The position numbers and the translations under genes are program-made. Below the pieces are notes generated by a model. That model had not been told where the DNA came from. It made no database searches and saw only the letters and a program-made list of their open reading frames with translations. A stretch of DNA of 64,000 bases from SZUA-365 sp034002405. Lineage in GTDB: Bacteria > Bacteroidota > Ignavibacteria > SZUA-365. Below, in pieces: positions 63,242 to 64,000 of the stretch. Where the stretch lies: NCBI GenBank assembly GCA_034002405.1, contig JAVFAS010000003.1, positions 1 to 64,000 of the forward strand. The letters run 5' to 3'. Numbering within the stretch: the first letter of the stretch is position 1; the number at the start of each line of letters is the position of its first letter.

Positions 63242-64000
63242 TCAGTCCTTGAGAAAATCCGCCACCTGACGCCGGATGCCGTCCGTGTCCAATCCGTAAT
63301 GCACGTACAGGTCCGTCGGCGTTCCCGAACGGCCGTATTCGGTCATGCCGATGCGCTTCAGGAGCGTCGGCTGCCGTTCGCCGAGCACCTCCGCCACCGC
63401 GCCACCGAGGCCGCCGACGATGCTGTGATCCTCGACCGTGATCACGCGGCCGGTTTCCCGCGCCGCGCGCACGATGTAGTCGACGTCGAGCGGCGCGATG
63501 GTATGGATGTTGACGACACGGATATTCAACCCCTCGGCGGCCAGTTCTTCGGCGGCACGAAGCGAATGATACACAACGCCGCCCGTGGCGAAGATCACGG
63601 CATCGCTGCCGTCGCGAAGCACGTCGGCCTTGCCGAATTCGAAACGATACGAATCGTCGTGGATGTCTTCGAGCCCCTGCCGAGTCAGGCGAAGAAACGC
63701 CGGTTGCGCATGATCGGCGAGGAAGCGCACCGCGGCTTTGGCCTCGCGGTCGTCTGCGGGCTGGATGATGGTCATGTTCGGGAGCGTGCGCATGAGCGCG
63801 ATGTCCTCGAGCGCCATCTGCGAGTACCCATCCTCCCCGATCGCCACGCCGCAATGCGTGCCGACCACGACGACGTTGGCCTCGCTGTAGCCAATCGACA
63901 TGCGGATGACCTCGAAGCGACCGACGACGAAGGTGGAAAAGGAACAGATGAACGGCCGCTTCCCGCTCAGGGCCATGCCCGCGGCCGCGCCGATCATGTT
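63242..64000 (-). CDS. Transketolase, C-terminal part (5' end outside the window)
   Basis: The 252 visible residues comprise the pyrimidine-binding domain (CSFSTFVVGRFEVIRMSIGY, GVAIGEDGYSQMALEDIALM, MTIIQPADDREAKAAVRF) and the C-terminal domain (DAVIFATGGVVYHSL, TVEDHSIVGGLGGAVAEVL, TEYGRSGTPTDLYVHYGL) of a thiamine-diphosphate transketolase or related enzyme. Whether it is a split transketolase subunit, as is common in this phylum and in archaea, or a full-length gene cannot be told because the 5' part lies beyond base 64000. It is convergent with the Asp-box gene across the gap. Confidence 0.9.
   Translation of the reverse strand, partial: NMIGAAAGMALSGKRPFICSFSTFVVGRFEVIRMSIGYSEANVVVVGTHCGVAIGEDGYSQMALEDIALMRTLPNMTIIQPADDREAKAAVRFLADHAQPAFLRLTRQGLEDIHDDSYRFEFGKADVLRDGSDAVIFATGGVVYHSLRAAEELAAEGLNIRVVNIHTIAPLDVDYIVRAARETGRVITVEDHSIVGGLGGAVAEVLGERQPTLLKRIGMTEYGRSGTPTDLYVHYGLDTDGIRRQVADFLKD

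Overview
The window is a high-GC bacterial chromosome segment that fits the Bacteroidota/Chlorobi/Ignavibacteria side of the FCB group. Three things support this. Four secreted proteins carry a C-terminal type IX secretion (T9SS)-like sorting domain. A bacillithiol gene (bshC), a PD40-OmpA protein, MacAB-TolC export genes and a DksA-LspA-RluD gene order are present. Most clearly, at least eleven genes have an upstream element of the form TTG(N)-N19-TAnnTT(T/G/C)(C/G/A), which is the known Bacteroidota housekeeping promoter (TTTG-N19-TAnnTTTG). I cannot name the species. No phage, transposon, CRISPR array or rRNA is visible. Three 100-N scaffold gaps (8582-8681, 17154-17253, 63141-63240) cut genes.

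Layout. 1-6570: the tail of an unknown gene, an 8-bp tandem repeat, tRNA-Ala(GGC), cdd, an outer-membrane barrel with a PD40/OmpA protein, dCMP deaminase, a PIN-PhoH ATPase and a second barrel. 6570-10591: convergent glycogen branching and debranching enzymes meeting in a gap. 10707-14223: methyltransferase, secreted metalloprotease-like T9SS cargo, agmatinase. 14198-23035 (minus strand): a compact run yggS-divIVA-punA-DUF2905-ileS-dksA fusion-lspA-rluD. 23218-25726: an odd PfkB kinase, aat and a Xer-like recombinase lacking its catalytic tyrosine. 25916-34218: gyrA, three small secreted proteins, methylmalonyl-CoA epimerase, uvrC and a TPR protein. 34232-37021: a giant G8-like surface protein.

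37405-42782: a five-gene redox operon (ferredoxin, MBL hydrolase, Rieske protein, QueG, TrxB) divergent from bshC, with a repeat-rich shared control region. 42813-47853: an envelope cluster (VWA plus two OmpA-like domains, GT2, polysaccharide deacetylase, DUF1207-like barrel, 81-aa protein). 48041-54010: a TolC-MacA-ATPase-permease-permease export operon. 54185-58771: cca, then a sigma-54-type promoter in front of hsp20, dnaK and a Trm112-like protein. 58929-63140: two tandem Asp-box T9SS proteins. 63242-64000: a transketolase C-terminal part.

The most interesting items are the consistent promoter signature and two possible leaderless genes it implies, the sigma-54-type hsp20 promoter with upstream repeats, the catalytically dead-looking Xer protein, the DksA protein fused to a histone-H1-like repeat region in which the assembly breaks, and the redox operon/bshC control region.
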